From contig NC_014830.1 in assembly GCF_000184685.1 (NCBI RefSeq), positions 62,001 through 126,000 on the forward strand: a DNA stretch of 64,000 nucleotides, given 5' to 3'. A program made the translations under genes and the position numbers. This stretch comes from Intrasporangium calvum DSM 43043. GTDB taxonomy: Bacteria; Actinomycetota; Actinomycetes; Actinomycetales; Dermatophilaceae. Below, piece after piece: positions 23,550-32,317 of the stretch (within the stretch, counting starts at the first letter, position 1; every line of letters starts with the position of its first letter). The notes under the pieces were generated by a model, which was not told the origin of the DNA, did not search any database, and saw only the letters and a program-made list of their open reading frames with translations.

Positions 23550-24472
23550 CCACGGCAACGGCACAGACGGCGCCGGTGGCCCCGGGCACTGACGCGCTCG
23601 GAGTACGCGTCTCCACCGGCAAGGCCCCCGGCACCGAGGGCACGGCCCTGGGTCGGACCCTGCGCTACGCGCTCCTCATCCTCTTCGTCATCCTCATCCT
23701 CATCCCCCTCTACGTCCTCTTCGTGACGAGCTTCAAGCGGAGCGGGGACGTCAACGCGAGCCAGGCGTGGACCTTCCCGAGCGCCTGGTCGATCGACGGC
23801 TGGCGCGCGGCCTGGGACTCGCTCTCGCCGGCCCTCTTCCGGTCGGTGATCCTCGCGACGTCGGTGGCGGTGCTGTCGGCGTCGCTCGGCTCGCTCAACG
23901 GCTTCGTCTTCGCCAAGTGGCGCTTCCCGGGTGCGACGACGATCTTCACGCTCTTCCTCTTCGGGATGTTCATCCCCTACCAGGCCGTGATGATCCCGCT
24001 CCAGGGGATGCTGCTGGACGTCCAGGGCACCCCGGGTTTCTCGTGGTTCGACGGGATCGCCAAGCTCATTGCCGTCCACGTCATCTTCGGCATCCCGATC
24101 TGCACGCTGATCTTCCGGAACTACTACGCCACGGCGCTGCCCAACGAGATCCTCGAGGCGGCCAAGGTCGACGGTGCCGGGATGCTCCGGACCTTCCGCT
24201 CCATCGTGCTGCCGATCTCGGCGCCCGGCTTCGTCGTGACGATGATCTGGCAGTTCACCTCGGCGTGGAACGACTTCCTCTTCGCGCTCTTCCTGACGAA
24301 CCGCAACACCGGGCCGGTGACCTACGCGCTCAACGAGCTCGCGGGTGGGCAGAACCCGGACTACCCGTCGATCATGGCGGGCGTGCTGCTCGCCTCGCTG
24401 CCGACCCTGCTCGTCTACATCCTGCTCGGCCGGTACTTCATCGGCGGCCTCATGAGCGGCTCCGTCAAGTAG
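23546..24472 (+). CDS. ABC sugar transporter permease, MalG type
   Basis: A 308-residue membrane protein with six segments after a ~40-residue hydrophilic N-terminus. The coupling motif is EAAKVDGAGMLRTFRSIVLPISAP. It pairs with the preceding MalF-type permease. A 22-bp inverted repeat begins at its stop codon and probably ends the transcript. Confidence 0.92.
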   Translation: MTTATAQTAPVAPGTDALGVRVSTGKAPGTEGTALGRTLRYALLILFVILILIPLYVLFVTSFKRSGDVNASQAWTFPSAWSIDGWRAAWDSLSPALFRSVILATSVAVLSASLGSLNGFVFAKWRFPGATTIFTLFLFGMFIPYQAVMIPLQGMLLDVQGTPGFSWFDGIAKLIAVHVIFGIPICTLIFRNYYATALPNEILEAAKVDGAGMLRTFRSIVLPISAPGFVVTMIWQFTSAWNDFLFALFLTNRNTGPVTYALNELAGGQNPDYPSIMAGVLLASLPTLLVYILLGRYFIGGLMSGSVK

Positions 24473-24548
24473 CCATCGAAAGAGCAGTTCGTCCGCCCGC
24501 GCGCCGGTGTCGTCCGGTGTGAAGGGGGACGAACTGCTCTTTCGATGG
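24473..24548. terminator. Long inverted repeat with AGAGCAGTTCG arms
   Basis: Arms 24473-24494 and 24527-24548 are perfectly complementary over 22 bases, loop 32 bases. The inner part, GAGCAGTTCG, recurs in the hairpin at 63289-63329, suggesting a family of intergenic palindromes used as terminators. Confidence 0.8.
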
Positions 24549-24574
24549 AGCCGCGGGCGGGCCATGCTGGGGGC

Positions 24575-25111
24575 ATGGACGACAGCCGCACCTCCGCCAG
24601 CACCACCACCGAGCTGCTCATCGACGGGTTCGGCCGGATCGCGGAGGGGGTCCCCGGGGTCGTCGCGGGCCTCAGCGCCGAGCAGCTGCTCTGGCGGCCG
24701 GACCCGGAGGCCAACCACATCGCGTGGCTCGTCTGGCACCTGAGCCGGCAGCAGGACGAGCAGCTGGCCGGCCTGGGTCACGTTCGGTCCGCGTGGCGGT
24801 CAGGGGACTGGGCCGCGCGCTTCGACCTGCCCTACGCGCCCGATGCCCACGGCTACGGCATGTCGGCGGCAGAGGTCGGCGCCTTCACGGTCCCCGACCC
24901 GGCGCACCTCGTCGGCTACCACGAGGCGGTCCACGAGGTGACCCTCACGGTCCTGCGCGGACTGGGGGCAGACGACTACGGCACCGTCATCGACCGCAGC
25001 TGGGACCCGCCGGTCACGGTCAGCGTCCGAATCGTCTCGGTGCTCGACGACGCGGCCAAGCACCTGGGGCAGGCGCAGTACGTCAGAGGGATGGTCCTGC
25101 GCCGCAGCTGA
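24575..25111 (+). CDS. DinB-superfamily protein (DUF664-like)
   Basis: A 178-residue helical protein. It has NHIAWLVWHLSRQQDEQL with a metal-type His near residue 42, a central His in VGYHEAVHEV and a C-terminal His in DDAAKHLGQAQYVRG. This is the three-histidine four-helix DinB fold used by mycothiol-dependent S-transferases and related enzymes. The true reaction is unknown. The ATG at 24575 gives the family length. It stands alone after the terminator hairpin. Confidence 0.8.
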   Translation: MDDSRTSASTTTELLIDGFGRIAEGVPGVVAGLSAEQLLWRPDPEANHIAWLVWHLSRQQDEQLAGLGHVRSAWRSGDWAARFDLPYAPDAHGYGMSAAEVGAFTVPDPAHLVGYHEAVHEVTLTVLRGLGADDYGTVIDRSWDPPVTVSVRIVSVLDDAAKHLGQAQYVRGMVLRRS

Positions 25112-25198
25112 GGTGCCCGCGTGACCAGAGGGACCGGTGTGGCTCCACAGGCGGGCCCCGCTGCCCACGAAGCGGGCACGGTTGGGTAATCCACAGGT

Positions 25199-25957
25199 AT
25201 GAATGCGACCCTCGAGCCGATGACTGTCGCAGCCGCCACTCGCCCCGTGCCGCCCCGGCGCCGCCCCGGTCTCTGGGCGACGGTGGTGGTCGTCCTCGTC
25301 CTCGTGGGCCTCAACCTCGCCAACCATGTGTTCGGGTGGGGTTCCCTCTGGCTCGGACCCACCGGCGCGGTCGCCCTGCTGGCCTTCGCGCGGTTCTCGG
25401 GGCTCACCTGGCGCCAGCTCGGGCTGAGCCGCCGAACCCACGCGTCCGGGCTGCGGTGGGGCCTCGGCGTCATCGGTGTCGTCGCCCTCGTCTACCTGGT
25501 CGGGGTGCTCGTCCCGCAGACCCGCACCGCCTTCCTCGACGCCCGGTACCACCTGCCGCCGGCCAGCGCCCTGCTCACGGCCTTCGTCATCATCCCCGTC
25601 GGCACGATCCTCCTCGAGGAGGTGGCCTTCCGCTCGGTCCTCTGGGGCTTCCTGTCCCGACACGCCCGGGTGTGGCAGGTGGCCCTCGGCTCGTCGCTCC
25701 TCTTCGGGCTCTGGCACGTGCTGCCAGCCTCGGCCGCGGTCACGGCCAACCCGGCCCTCGGCGCGGTCATGGTGGGGCTCGGCGCCTGGCAGCAGGTCGT
25801 CAGTGTCGCGGGGACGGTCCTCTTCACGGCGCTCGGCGGCCTCGTCGCAGGTGAGCTGCGCCGCCGCAGCGGCAGCATCCTGGCGAGCGTCGGGATGCAC
25901 TGGGCGACCAACGCCCTGGGGGTCCTCTTCGGACTCGTCGCCTGGCAGCTGGCCTGA
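25199..25957 (+). CDS. CPBP-family intramembrane metalloprotease
   Basis: A 252-residue polytopic protein. Motif 1 is EEVAFR (Glu140, Glu141, Arg145), motif 2 FGLWHVL and motif 3 GMHWATNALG, the Glu/His set of CAAX-protease and bacteriocin-processing (Abi) proteins. About seven membrane segments are visible. Substrate unknown. It ends 8 bases before the convergent UPF0158 fusion gene. Confidence 0.88.
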   Translation: MNATLEPMTVAAATRPVPPRRRPGLWATVVVVLVLVGLNLANHVFGWGSLWLGPTGAVALLAFARFSGLTWRQLGLSRRTHASGLRWGLGVIGVVALVYLVGVLVPQTRTAFLDARYHLPPASALLTAFVIIPVGTILLEEVAFRSVLWGFLSRHARVWQVALGSSLLFGLWHVLPASAAVTANPALGAVMVGLGAWQQVVSVAGTVLFTALGGLVAGELRRRSGSILASVGMHWATNALGVLFGLVAWQLA

Positions 25958-25965
25958 GGCGGCGG

Positions 25966-27438
25966 TCAGACGGGTCTGATCCCCTGGGACCGCAGCAGCG
26001 CCCGGGCGCGGCCGAACGCCCGGTCGTCCGAGAAGACCTGCCACTCACCCCAGAGGTCCAGCTCGTCCACGGTCCGGCGGAACCGCGCGAAGGCGCCCTT
26101 CCCGCGGATCGCCACGGTCAGGATGCCCGCGAACCGGTCGGAGACCGCCTGGGCGAAGGCCTCCATGTCGGCATAGGCGGCCTCGGTGTCGTGGTCGACA
26201 TAGATCCAGAGGTTGTCGACCTCCCGCCCTGCCTCCTCCTTCTCCTGCAGCCCGGGTGTGTCGAGGTCCTCCATGCTGTGGTGGAGGAAGGCATGGACGA
26301 CCTCCCCCGTGTCGAGGTGCAAATAGCCGCCCGGGTCCGCACCACCGTTGCCCATGACCTCCGACAGCTCCTCGATGTCGACGTTGAGCGTCCGCCCACG
26401 CCGCTCGGACCCGCTGAGCAAGGCGCCGATCTCCTCAGCGAGAACGTCGTCGCCCTCCCAGCCACGGTCTCCGAGGAGCGTCTCGATCTCACGCAAGGAC
26501 CCGACAAGGCGCCGCTGGTCGACCGTGCCAGCCGAGCGGTAGGTCCGGAGCAGGGCGTCCCCGACCTGTTGGAGCGCCGGACCGAGGTCGCGCCCCTCGA
26601 TGCTGGAGAGCAGGGCCCCGACGTCGGCGCTGCGTGATCCGGAGCGCACGGCGGCCAGGTCGAGGGGTTTCGCCGCACCGCGGTGGCGCCGCTGGCCCTC
26701 CGCGGCTGGGCCACCGGCGCTCCCTGGCTCGGGTGCCCGCTCGATGCCGCCCGTGGCGCCCGGTGTGCCGGTGGCCGGCGCGGAGCCCTTGCCGGCCCGG
26801 GTCGGGCGGCCCCGCGGCGGGGCCGACTCCCCCTCCGGCGTCGCCGCCGAACCCGTCTGGGGGCCAGTCGCAGAGTCGTTGGCCGCGTCGGTCGCCGGGT
26901 CGGTGGCCGCGTCGGCGGCCGGGTGGGTGGCCGGGTCGGTGGCGGACCCCTCAGGCCCCAGCAGCCCGACCTCCTCAGGGCTCGTCCGTCCGAACTGGTC
27001 CGGAACGGACCCCCACCCGAGGAGCGGCACCGGGATCGGTGGTCGGCCATCGGTCAGGCGGCGGCCGACCAGCTCCTCGACGACGCACTCGTGGATCCAC
27101 TTCTCGTCGTCGTCGAAGAGGTACTCGAACTGGGTCCCCTTGGCCACCGCGACGTGCACGAGGCGGTCCGGCGGGAGGTCACCGGGGCCCGCGCCGCGCC
27201 GCTCGTGGCGGCCGTGCCATCCGGTCCGGAAGGAGCGCGGCCGCGTGATGTCCCAGCGCCCGAGGGCGAGGTCGACCCCGAGTCCGAAGTCGTCGAAGGT
27301 GGCTGTGGGTGGCACGAGCATGATCCGCCCAGGCGCCGGGCGGAGGGTCTCTCCACGTCCGGCCACCAGGTCGACACGGATCCTCAGCCATCGTGGTCCC
27401 ACCCGTCCAACTCTGCCAGCAAAAGGAGGGGGCGGCAC
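25966..27438 (-). CDS. Fusion of pRiA4b ORF-3-like domain and UPF0158 domain
   Basis: A 490-residue protein. Residues ~10-180 (LRIRVDLV, LVPPTATFDDFGLGVDLALGRWD, GTQFEYLFDDDEKWIHECVVEEL) resemble the plasmid pRiA4b ORF-3-like fold. A long Ala/Thr/Pro/Gly linker follows, with ATDPAT-type repeats. The last ~110 residues (LDTGEVVHAF, DHDTEAAYADMEAFAQAV, IRGKGAFARFRRTVDEL) match UPF0158. The GTG at 27438 lies 2 bases past the stop of the PfkB gene, suggesting coupling; no good ribosome-binding site is visible and a GTG further in is possible. Function unknown. Confidence 0.65.
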   Translation of the reverse strand: MPPPPFAGRVGRVGPRWLRIRVDLVAGRGETLRPAPGRIMLVPPTATFDDFGLGVDLALGRWDITRPRSFRTGWHGRHERRGAGPGDLPPDRLVHVAVAKGTQFEYLFDDDEKWIHECVVEELVGRRLTDGRPPIPVPLLGWGSVPDQFGRTSPEEVGLLGPEGSATDPATHPAADAATDPATDAANDSATGPQTGSAATPEGESAPPRGRPTRAGKGSAPATGTPGATGGIERAPEPGSAGGPAAEGQRRHRGAAKPLDLAAVRSGSRSADVGALLSSIEGRDLGPALQQVGDALLRTYRSAGTVDQRRLVGSLREIETLLGDRGWEGDDVLAEEIGALLSGSERRGRTLNVDIEELSEVMGNGGADPGGYLHLDTGEVVHAFLHHSMEDLDTPGLQEKEEAGREVDNLWIYVDHDTEAAYADMEAFAQAVSDRFAGILTVAIRGKGAFARFRRTVDELDLWGEWQVFSDDRAFGRARALLRSQGIRPV

Positions 27439-27440
27439 AT

Positions 27441-28604
27441 TCAGGGCAGATCGTCCACGTCGGCACGTCGGGCGATCGTCGCGGTGGCCCGACGGCACGC
27501 GGTGACCGGGACCCGGGGGACGATGTCGTCGAGGAAGGCGTACCGCCGGCGGAGCGACCGGTGGTAGGCGTCCCCACACGCGTCCGAGCACAGGCCGGTC
27601 CACCAGTCCGCGACGTCACCCCACCCGGGAGCCGCGAGGGAGCCGCCGTACTGCTGCAGGGCGAGGGCGGCGGCGAGGCTGGCGAACGACATCCGGTCCG
27701 CGAGCGGCCACTCGCCGAGCGTGCCGACGAGCATCGCGGCGGCGAAGACGTCGCCGACCCCGGTTGCGTCCACCTCGTGGACCCGCAGGGAGGGCACCTG
27801 TGCCTCCTCACCGGTGCGCGCGTCGATGCCCAGGGCTCCCTCGGCGCCGTTGGTCACGACGGCGATCGGCACGCGGTCGGCGAGGGCGAAGAGTGCCTCC
27901 TGCGGCGAGCTGGTCGCGGTGTAGGCCATCGCCTCGATGGCGTTGGGCAGGAAGGCGTCGCAGTGGCTCAGCCGGTCGAGCACCGAGGGCTCCCACCGCT
28001 CGTCCCGGTCCCATCCGACGTCGGCGAAGACCAGGGCGCCGCGTCGCCGCGCGGCGTCCACCCAGCTCTCTCCCGCGCGAGCCGCCGAACCGAGCCCACG
28101 GGTTCCGTCGCCGGGCTCGAAGAGCCCGCTCTCGGCGAGGTCGACCATGACGGCCCGGGACCGGGGCGGGTCCCCGATGAGCTCCAGGGAGGAGACCGGC
28201 GGTGGGTGGCCGTGCGAGACCATCGCGCGGTCCCCACCGAAGGCCATCGAGACGGTCACGGGGCTGTGCCACTCGGGGAACTGCCGGCTCCGGCAGAGGT
28301 CGATCCCTTCCTGCTCCTCGAGGGTCCGCCAGCAGAAGTCCCCGTAGTCGTCATCACTGAACGCCGCGGCGAGCGAGGTTCGCAGCCCGAGGCGCCGAGT
28401 GGCCACGGCGAGGTTGGCGATGCCACCCGGGCAGGACGCGAGCCCCTCGGACCACACCTCGGTCCCCGGCTTCGGAGCGGTCGGGAGCCCCGCGAAGACG
28501 AGGTCGAGGAAGACGGTCCCCCACACGAAGACGTCCACCTCGGGCGCGTCGGGTGACCGTCGGGATGCGAGTGGGTCGTAGGCGTTCTGCGGCATCCCCT
28601 TCAT
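27441..28604 (-). CDS. PfkB-family carbohydrate kinase
   Basis: A 387-residue kinase of the ribokinase fold. The substrate-side motif PGGIANLAVATRRLG and the ATP-site motif DATGVGDVFAAAM (catalytic Asp) are present; the usual GAGD is GVGD here. An extra C-terminal ~60 residues include CSDACGDAYHRSLRRR. The start is uncertain: ATG at 28604 or 28595. The sugar is unknown. It precedes and probably couples to the pRiA4b-UPF0158 gene. Confidence 0.85.
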   Translation of the reverse strand: MKGMPQNAYDPLASRRSPDAPEVDVFVWGTVFLDLVFAGLPTAPKPGTEVWSEGLASCPGGIANLAVATRRLGLRTSLAAAFSDDDYGDFCWRTLEEQEGIDLCRSRQFPEWHSPVTVSMAFGGDRAMVSHGHPPPVSSLELIGDPPRSRAVMVDLAESGLFEPGDGTRGLGSAARAGESWVDAARRRGALVFADVGWDRDERWEPSVLDRLSHCDAFLPNAIEAMAYTATSSPQEALFALADRVPIAVVTNGAEGALGIDARTGEEAQVPSLRVHEVDATGVGDVFAAAMLVGTLGEWPLADRMSFASLAAALALQQYGGSLAAPGWGDVADWWTGLCSDACGDAYHRSLRRRYAFLDDIVPRVPVTACRRATATIARRADVDDLP

Positions 28605-28688
28605 GATGGCGCAGCCCGGCCGCGAGGTCCCGTGGTTTAGCGGGTTCGGGCCCCCCGGCCGGCTCTCCCCGGGTAACCGGGCGATGGC

Positions 28689-28702
28689 GTATGCCGCTGG
28701 GC
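28689..28702 (+). repeat. Dispersed 14-bp motif, copy 9
   Basis: GTATGCCGCTGGGC, upstream of the transglycosylase gene; would be coding only if that gene began at ATG 28684. Confidence 0.85.
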
Positions 28703-28761
28703 CCGAGGTGAGTGCGGCCATCCCCGAGCAGTCGGACCGACCGCCCCGTATCGTCGATGAG

Positions 28762-29670
28762 GTGGGGGTCGGGTCGTCACGGACGAAGCGAGCAGCCGGG
28801 GGAGCCGGGGGCGTCGCAGTGCTGCTGTGTTCTGTGCTGACCGCGCCGGCGCTGGCAGCCGACACCAGCCCGGTGCCGCGCCCCTCGCCCGGTGCCCCGG
28901 TGGCATCGCAGGGCGTGGCGGATCCTGTCGCCCCCGTCCCTCCCGTCGCCCCGATCGACCCGCTCGGGTCCGGCGCCGGCGAGTCGCTGCTCCGCCTCTA
29001 CGACGTCGTCAAGGTGACCGCGGGCTATGTCGCGGCGACCCGTCTCGAGCCGGGAGGCGGATCCTCTCGCCCGGGGCGCGACTCGGCCTGGCAACCCCCG
29101 GCCGACCTGCAGACCCCGCCCGTCACACCGGGAACGGCCGCCGGGCCCGGGCGAAGGATGACGAAGTACGACGTCCTCGGGGCCGCTTACCAGAAGGCGG
29201 CCGACGCGCTGGCTGACAGCTGCCAGCTTCCCTTCGCCGTGCTGATGGCCATCGGCGAGGTGGAGTCCGGCTCCCTCCGGGGCCGCACCCTGGACGTCCG
29301 CCACAACGTCGTGCCACCGATCATCGGTCCGGCACTCAGCGGAAGCGGCTTCGCTGCGATCCGCGACAGTGACAGGGGCCGGCTGGACGGAGACCCCGTC
29401 TGGGACCGGGCCGTGGGCCCGATGCAGTTCATCCCCGGAACGTGGCGGCTGTGGGGCGCAGACGGCAACGGGGACGGGGTCGCGGACCCCCAGAACGTCG
29501 AGGACGCCGCGCTCTCCGCGGGCCGCTACCTCTGCGCGGGTGGACGGGACCTGGCTCGCCAAGCCGATCTGGAGAGGGCGATCCTGTCCTACAACCACTC
29601 CCGCCGCTACCTCGAGACGGTGCTCGACCTCTACGACTCCGTCATGGGGGGCGCCGTCGCCGGACCGTGA
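28762..29670 (+). CDS. Secreted lytic transglycosylase (SLT fold)
   Basis: A 302-residue protein from the GTG at 28762. This start gives a basic N-terminus (SSRTKR) and signal peptide ending APALA-ADT near residue 32. Earlier in-frame ATGs (28603, 28684) would bury the signal peptide. A Pro-rich linker precedes the domain. The catalytic Glu lies in AIGEVESGS (Glu165/167), followed by DRAVGPMQFIPGTWRLWG and a Ca-binding-like DGNGDGVADPQN. It cleaves peptidoglycan glycan strands outside the cell. It is divergent from the PfkB kinase. Confidence 0.8.
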   Translation: MGVGSSRTKRAAGGAGGVAVLLCSVLTAPALAADTSPVPRPSPGAPVASQGVADPVAPVPPVAPIDPLGSGAGESLLRLYDVVKVTAGYVAATRLEPGGGSSRPGRDSAWQPPADLQTPPVTPGTAAGPGRRMTKYDVLGAAYQKAADALADSCQLPFAVLMAIGEVESGSLRGRTLDVRHNVVPPIIGPALSGSGFAAIRDSDRGRLDGDPVWDRAVGPMQFIPGTWRLWGADGNGDGVADPQNVEDAALSAGRYLCAGGRDLARQADLERAILSYNHSRRYLETVLDLYDSVMGGAVAGP

Positions 29671-29727
29671 GGTCGTCCTGACCCATTCCCACTCACGTGG
29701 GGGGATTGGCCCAGATCATGGACGGGT

Positions 29728-29755
29728 TTGGGGATAGATAAGTGCTGGTTATACA
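29728..29755 (+). promoter_or_regulatory. Promoter of the sulfite reductase operon
   Basis: TTGGGG at 29728-29733, 16-base spacer, TATACA at 29750-29755, then 9 bases to the ATG at 29765. The region is unusually AT-rich for the window. The short distance implies a leaderless or nearly leaderless mRNA. Confidence 0.55.
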
Positions 29756-29764
29756 TTGCATTAC

Positions 29765-31507
29765 ATGACCGTCACCGAGATTCCCGGCGCGACGACGCCC
29801 GCCCGCCCGGCTGCCCGGCCGCCGCGCGCTGACCGCTCCAACGGTCAGTGGAAGGTCGACGGACTCGAGCCTCTCAACGCCAACGAGGTCTGGAAGCAGG
29901 AGGAGGGCGGCCTCGCCGTCCGCGAGCGGATCGAGAAGACCTACGCCAAGGAAGGCTTCGGCGCCATCCCGGCACAGGACCTCACCGGGCGTTTCCGCTG
30001 GTGGGGCCTGTACACCCAGCGCAAGCCGGGGATCGACGGCGGCCGCACCGCGCAGCTGAGCGACGACGAGCTGAGTGACACCTACTTCATGCTCCGGGTC
30101 CGTACTGACGGACAGGCCCTGCCCCCGGAGGCCCTGCGCGTCCTCGGCGGCATCTCGGTCGACTTCGCCCGGGGGAGCGCCGACATCACCGACCGGCAGA
30201 ACATCCAGTACCACTGGATCGCCATCGAGGACGTCCCCGAGATCTGGCGGCGGCTCGAGTCCGTGGGGCTGGAGACGACGACCGCCTGCGGCGACACGCC
30301 CCGCGGCTTCCTCGGCAGCCCGGTGGCCGGGATCGCGGCCGACGAGATCATCGACCCGACGCCCGTCATCCTCGAGATCAAGCGCCGCTGGATCGGGAAC
30401 CCGGAGCTGGCCAACCTGCCGCGCAAGTTCAAGACCGCGATCACCGGCCACCCCAGCCTCGACGTCGTCCACGAGATCAACGACATCTCCCTCGTCGGTG
30501 TCGTGCACCCCGAGCTCGGCCCGGGCTATGACCTCTGGGTCGGCGGCGGGCTCTCGACGTCGCCGCGCCTCGCGGAGCGGCTCGGCGTGTTCGTCTCCGA
30601 GGACGAGGCGGCCGAGGTGTGGCACGGCGTCATCCAGATCTTCCGCGACTACGGGTTCCGTCGGCTGCGCAACAAGGCGCGCCTGAAGTTCCTCCTCGCC
30701 GACTGGGGCGTCGAGAAGTTCCGCCACGTGCTCGAGACCGAGTACCTCGGGCACGCTCTGCCGGACGGGCCCGCGCCGAAACCCGCGACGGGGCCCGGCG
30801 ACCACGTCGGCGTGCACCTCCAGAAGGACGGTCGCTACTACGTCGGCGCCGCCCCTGTCGTCGGCCGCGTGGGGGGACCGGTGCTCAGCGGCCTCGCCGA
30901 CCTCATCGACGAGGTCGGCGCCGGACGGGTCCGCCTCACCGCCCACCAGAAGCTCGTCATCCTCGACGTTCCCGAGGCGGGGGTGGAGCGACTCGTCGAA
31001 GGACTCGAGGGTCTCGGGCTCACGGCCAGGCCGAGTCCCTTCCGGCGCACCACGATGGCGTGCACCGGCATCGAGTTCTGCAAGCTCGCGATCGTCGAGA
31101 CGAAGGACACGGCCGCGGCGGCGATCACCGAGCTCGAGCGGCGCCTCGCCGATGTCGTCGCCGACGGCAGCCTCGACGAGCCGATCCAGCTCAACGTCAA
31201 CGGCTGCCCCAACTCCTGCGCCCGGATCCAGACCGCGGACATCGGGCTCAAGGGGCAGATCGTCACCGTCGACGGCCCGGACGGACCGGTCCAGCAAGCC
31301 GGGTTCCAGGTGCACCTCGGTGGCGGGCTCTCCACGGTCGAGCGGGACGAAGCCGGTCTCGGGCGCACGGTGCGGGGCCTCAAGGTCACCGCGGCCGAGC
31401 TGCCCGACTACGTCGAGCGGGTCATCCGCTCCTTCATCGCCCGACGGAGCGAGGGCGAGACCTTCGCCGCCTGGGCCCTGCGAGCCGAGGACGGTGAGCT
31501 CCTGTGA
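29765..31507 (+). CDS. Ferredoxin-dependent sulfite/nitrite reductase (siroheme, 4Fe-4S)
   Basis: A 580-residue enzyme with duplicated ferredoxin-like and siroheme domains. The 4Fe-4S/siroheme ligands are Cys433 and Cys439 (ACTGIEFCKLA) and Cys481 and Cys485 (NGCPNSCAR). It reduces sulfite to sulfide or nitrite to ammonia, six electrons. With APS reductase and siroheme synthase directly downstream, sulfite is the more likely substrate (SirA-like), although annotation as NirA is common. The start follows a close -10 box; TTG at 29756 is an alternative. Confidence 0.88.
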   Translation: MTVTEIPGATTPARPAARPPRADRSNGQWKVDGLEPLNANEVWKQEEGGLAVRERIEKTYAKEGFGAIPAQDLTGRFRWWGLYTQRKPGIDGGRTAQLSDDELSDTYFMLRVRTDGQALPPEALRVLGGISVDFARGSADITDRQNIQYHWIAIEDVPEIWRRLESVGLETTTACGDTPRGFLGSPVAGIAADEIIDPTPVILEIKRRWIGNPELANLPRKFKTAITGHPSLDVVHEINDISLVGVVHPELGPGYDLWVGGGLSTSPRLAERLGVFVSEDEAAEVWHGVIQIFRDYGFRRLRNKARLKFLLADWGVEKFRHVLETEYLGHALPDGPAPKPATGPGDHVGVHLQKDGRYYVGAAPVVGRVGGPVLSGLADLIDEVGAGRVRLTAHQKLVILDVPEAGVERLVEGLEGLGLTARPSPFRRTTMACTGIEFCKLAIVETKDTAAAAITELERRLADVVADGSLDEPIQLNVNGCPNSCARIQTADIGLKGQIVTVDGPDGPVQQAGFQVHLGGGLSTVERDEAGLGRTVRGLKVTAAELPDYVERVIRSFIARRSEGETFAAWALRAEDGELL

Positions 31508-32265
31508 GCGCGGGTTCGCTCCGCACGCCCACGGTGCCGCGTCGCCGCCGCACCGACGAGGAGCTCAAGACCGTCATCGCCGAGTTCGACGCGCGGCTCG
31601 CGGCACGCCTGGCGGCGGATCCGACCGACGAGCCGACCGCGGACGAGGTGGCGGCCTGGGCTGCAGAGCACTTCGCGGGGTCGCTCGCCGTGGCCTGCTC
31701 GATGGCCGACGCCGTGCTGCCGCACGTCGTGGCCCAGCACGCCCCGGGCGTCGACGTCCTCTTCCTGGACACCGGGTACCACTTCTCGGACACCTTGGTG
31801 ACGCGCGACATCGTGGCCGCGGACCTGCCGATCACCCTCGTCAACGTCACGCCGGCCCAGACGGTCGCCGAACAGGACGCGGAGTACGGGCCGCGCCTCT
31901 ACGAGCGGGACCCGGCCCTCTGCTGCCAGCTGCGCAAGGTGGAGCCCCTCGCCCGGACGCTGCCGCTCTACGAGGCATGGGTCACCGGCGTGCGCCGCGA
32001 GGAGGCGCCGACCCGGGCGGGCACACCGCTCGTCACGTGGGACGGAAAGAACGGGCTGGTCAAGATCAACCCGCTCGCGGCGTGGACCTTCGACGAGCTC
32101 CAGACCTACGCCGTGGACCACCAGGTCGAGGTGAACTCCCTGCTGTCCGACGGCTACCCCTCCATCGGCTGCGAGCCGTGCACGCGCCGGGTCGAGCCGG
32201 GCGAGGACCCGAGGGCCGGGCGGTGGGCCGGCTTCACCAAGACCGAGTGCGGTCTGCACACCTGA
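31504..32265 (+). CDS. cysH: Adenylylsulfate (APS/PAPS) reductase
   Basis: A 253-residue enzyme that reduces activated sulfate to sulfite. The PP-loop-like region is FAGSLAVACSMADAVLP. Cys140-Cys141 and Cys223/Cys226 (IGCEPC) are the 4Fe-4S ligands that mark the APS-reducing, plant/Mycobacterium-type enzyme. The catalytic Cys249 is in KTECGLH. The GTG start overlaps the preceding stop (GTGA). No cysD/cysN/sat gene is in the window. Confidence 0.9.
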   Translation: MSAGSLRTPTVPRRRRTDEELKTVIAEFDARLAARLAADPTDEPTADEVAAWAAEHFAGSLAVACSMADAVLPHVVAQHAPGVDVLFLDTGYHFSDTLVTRDIVAADLPITLVNVTPAQTVAEQDAEYGPRLYERDPALCCQLRKVEPLARTLPLYEAWVTGVRREEAPTRAGTPLVTWDGKNGLVKINPLAAWTFDELQTYAVDHQVEVNSLLSDGYPSIGCEPCTRRVEPGEDPRAGRWAGFTKTECGLHT

Positions 32266-32317
32266 CCTGCGGCCGGCTCGAGCGCCTGGCCGCGCAGCCC
32301 TCCACCGAGGAGTCCCG

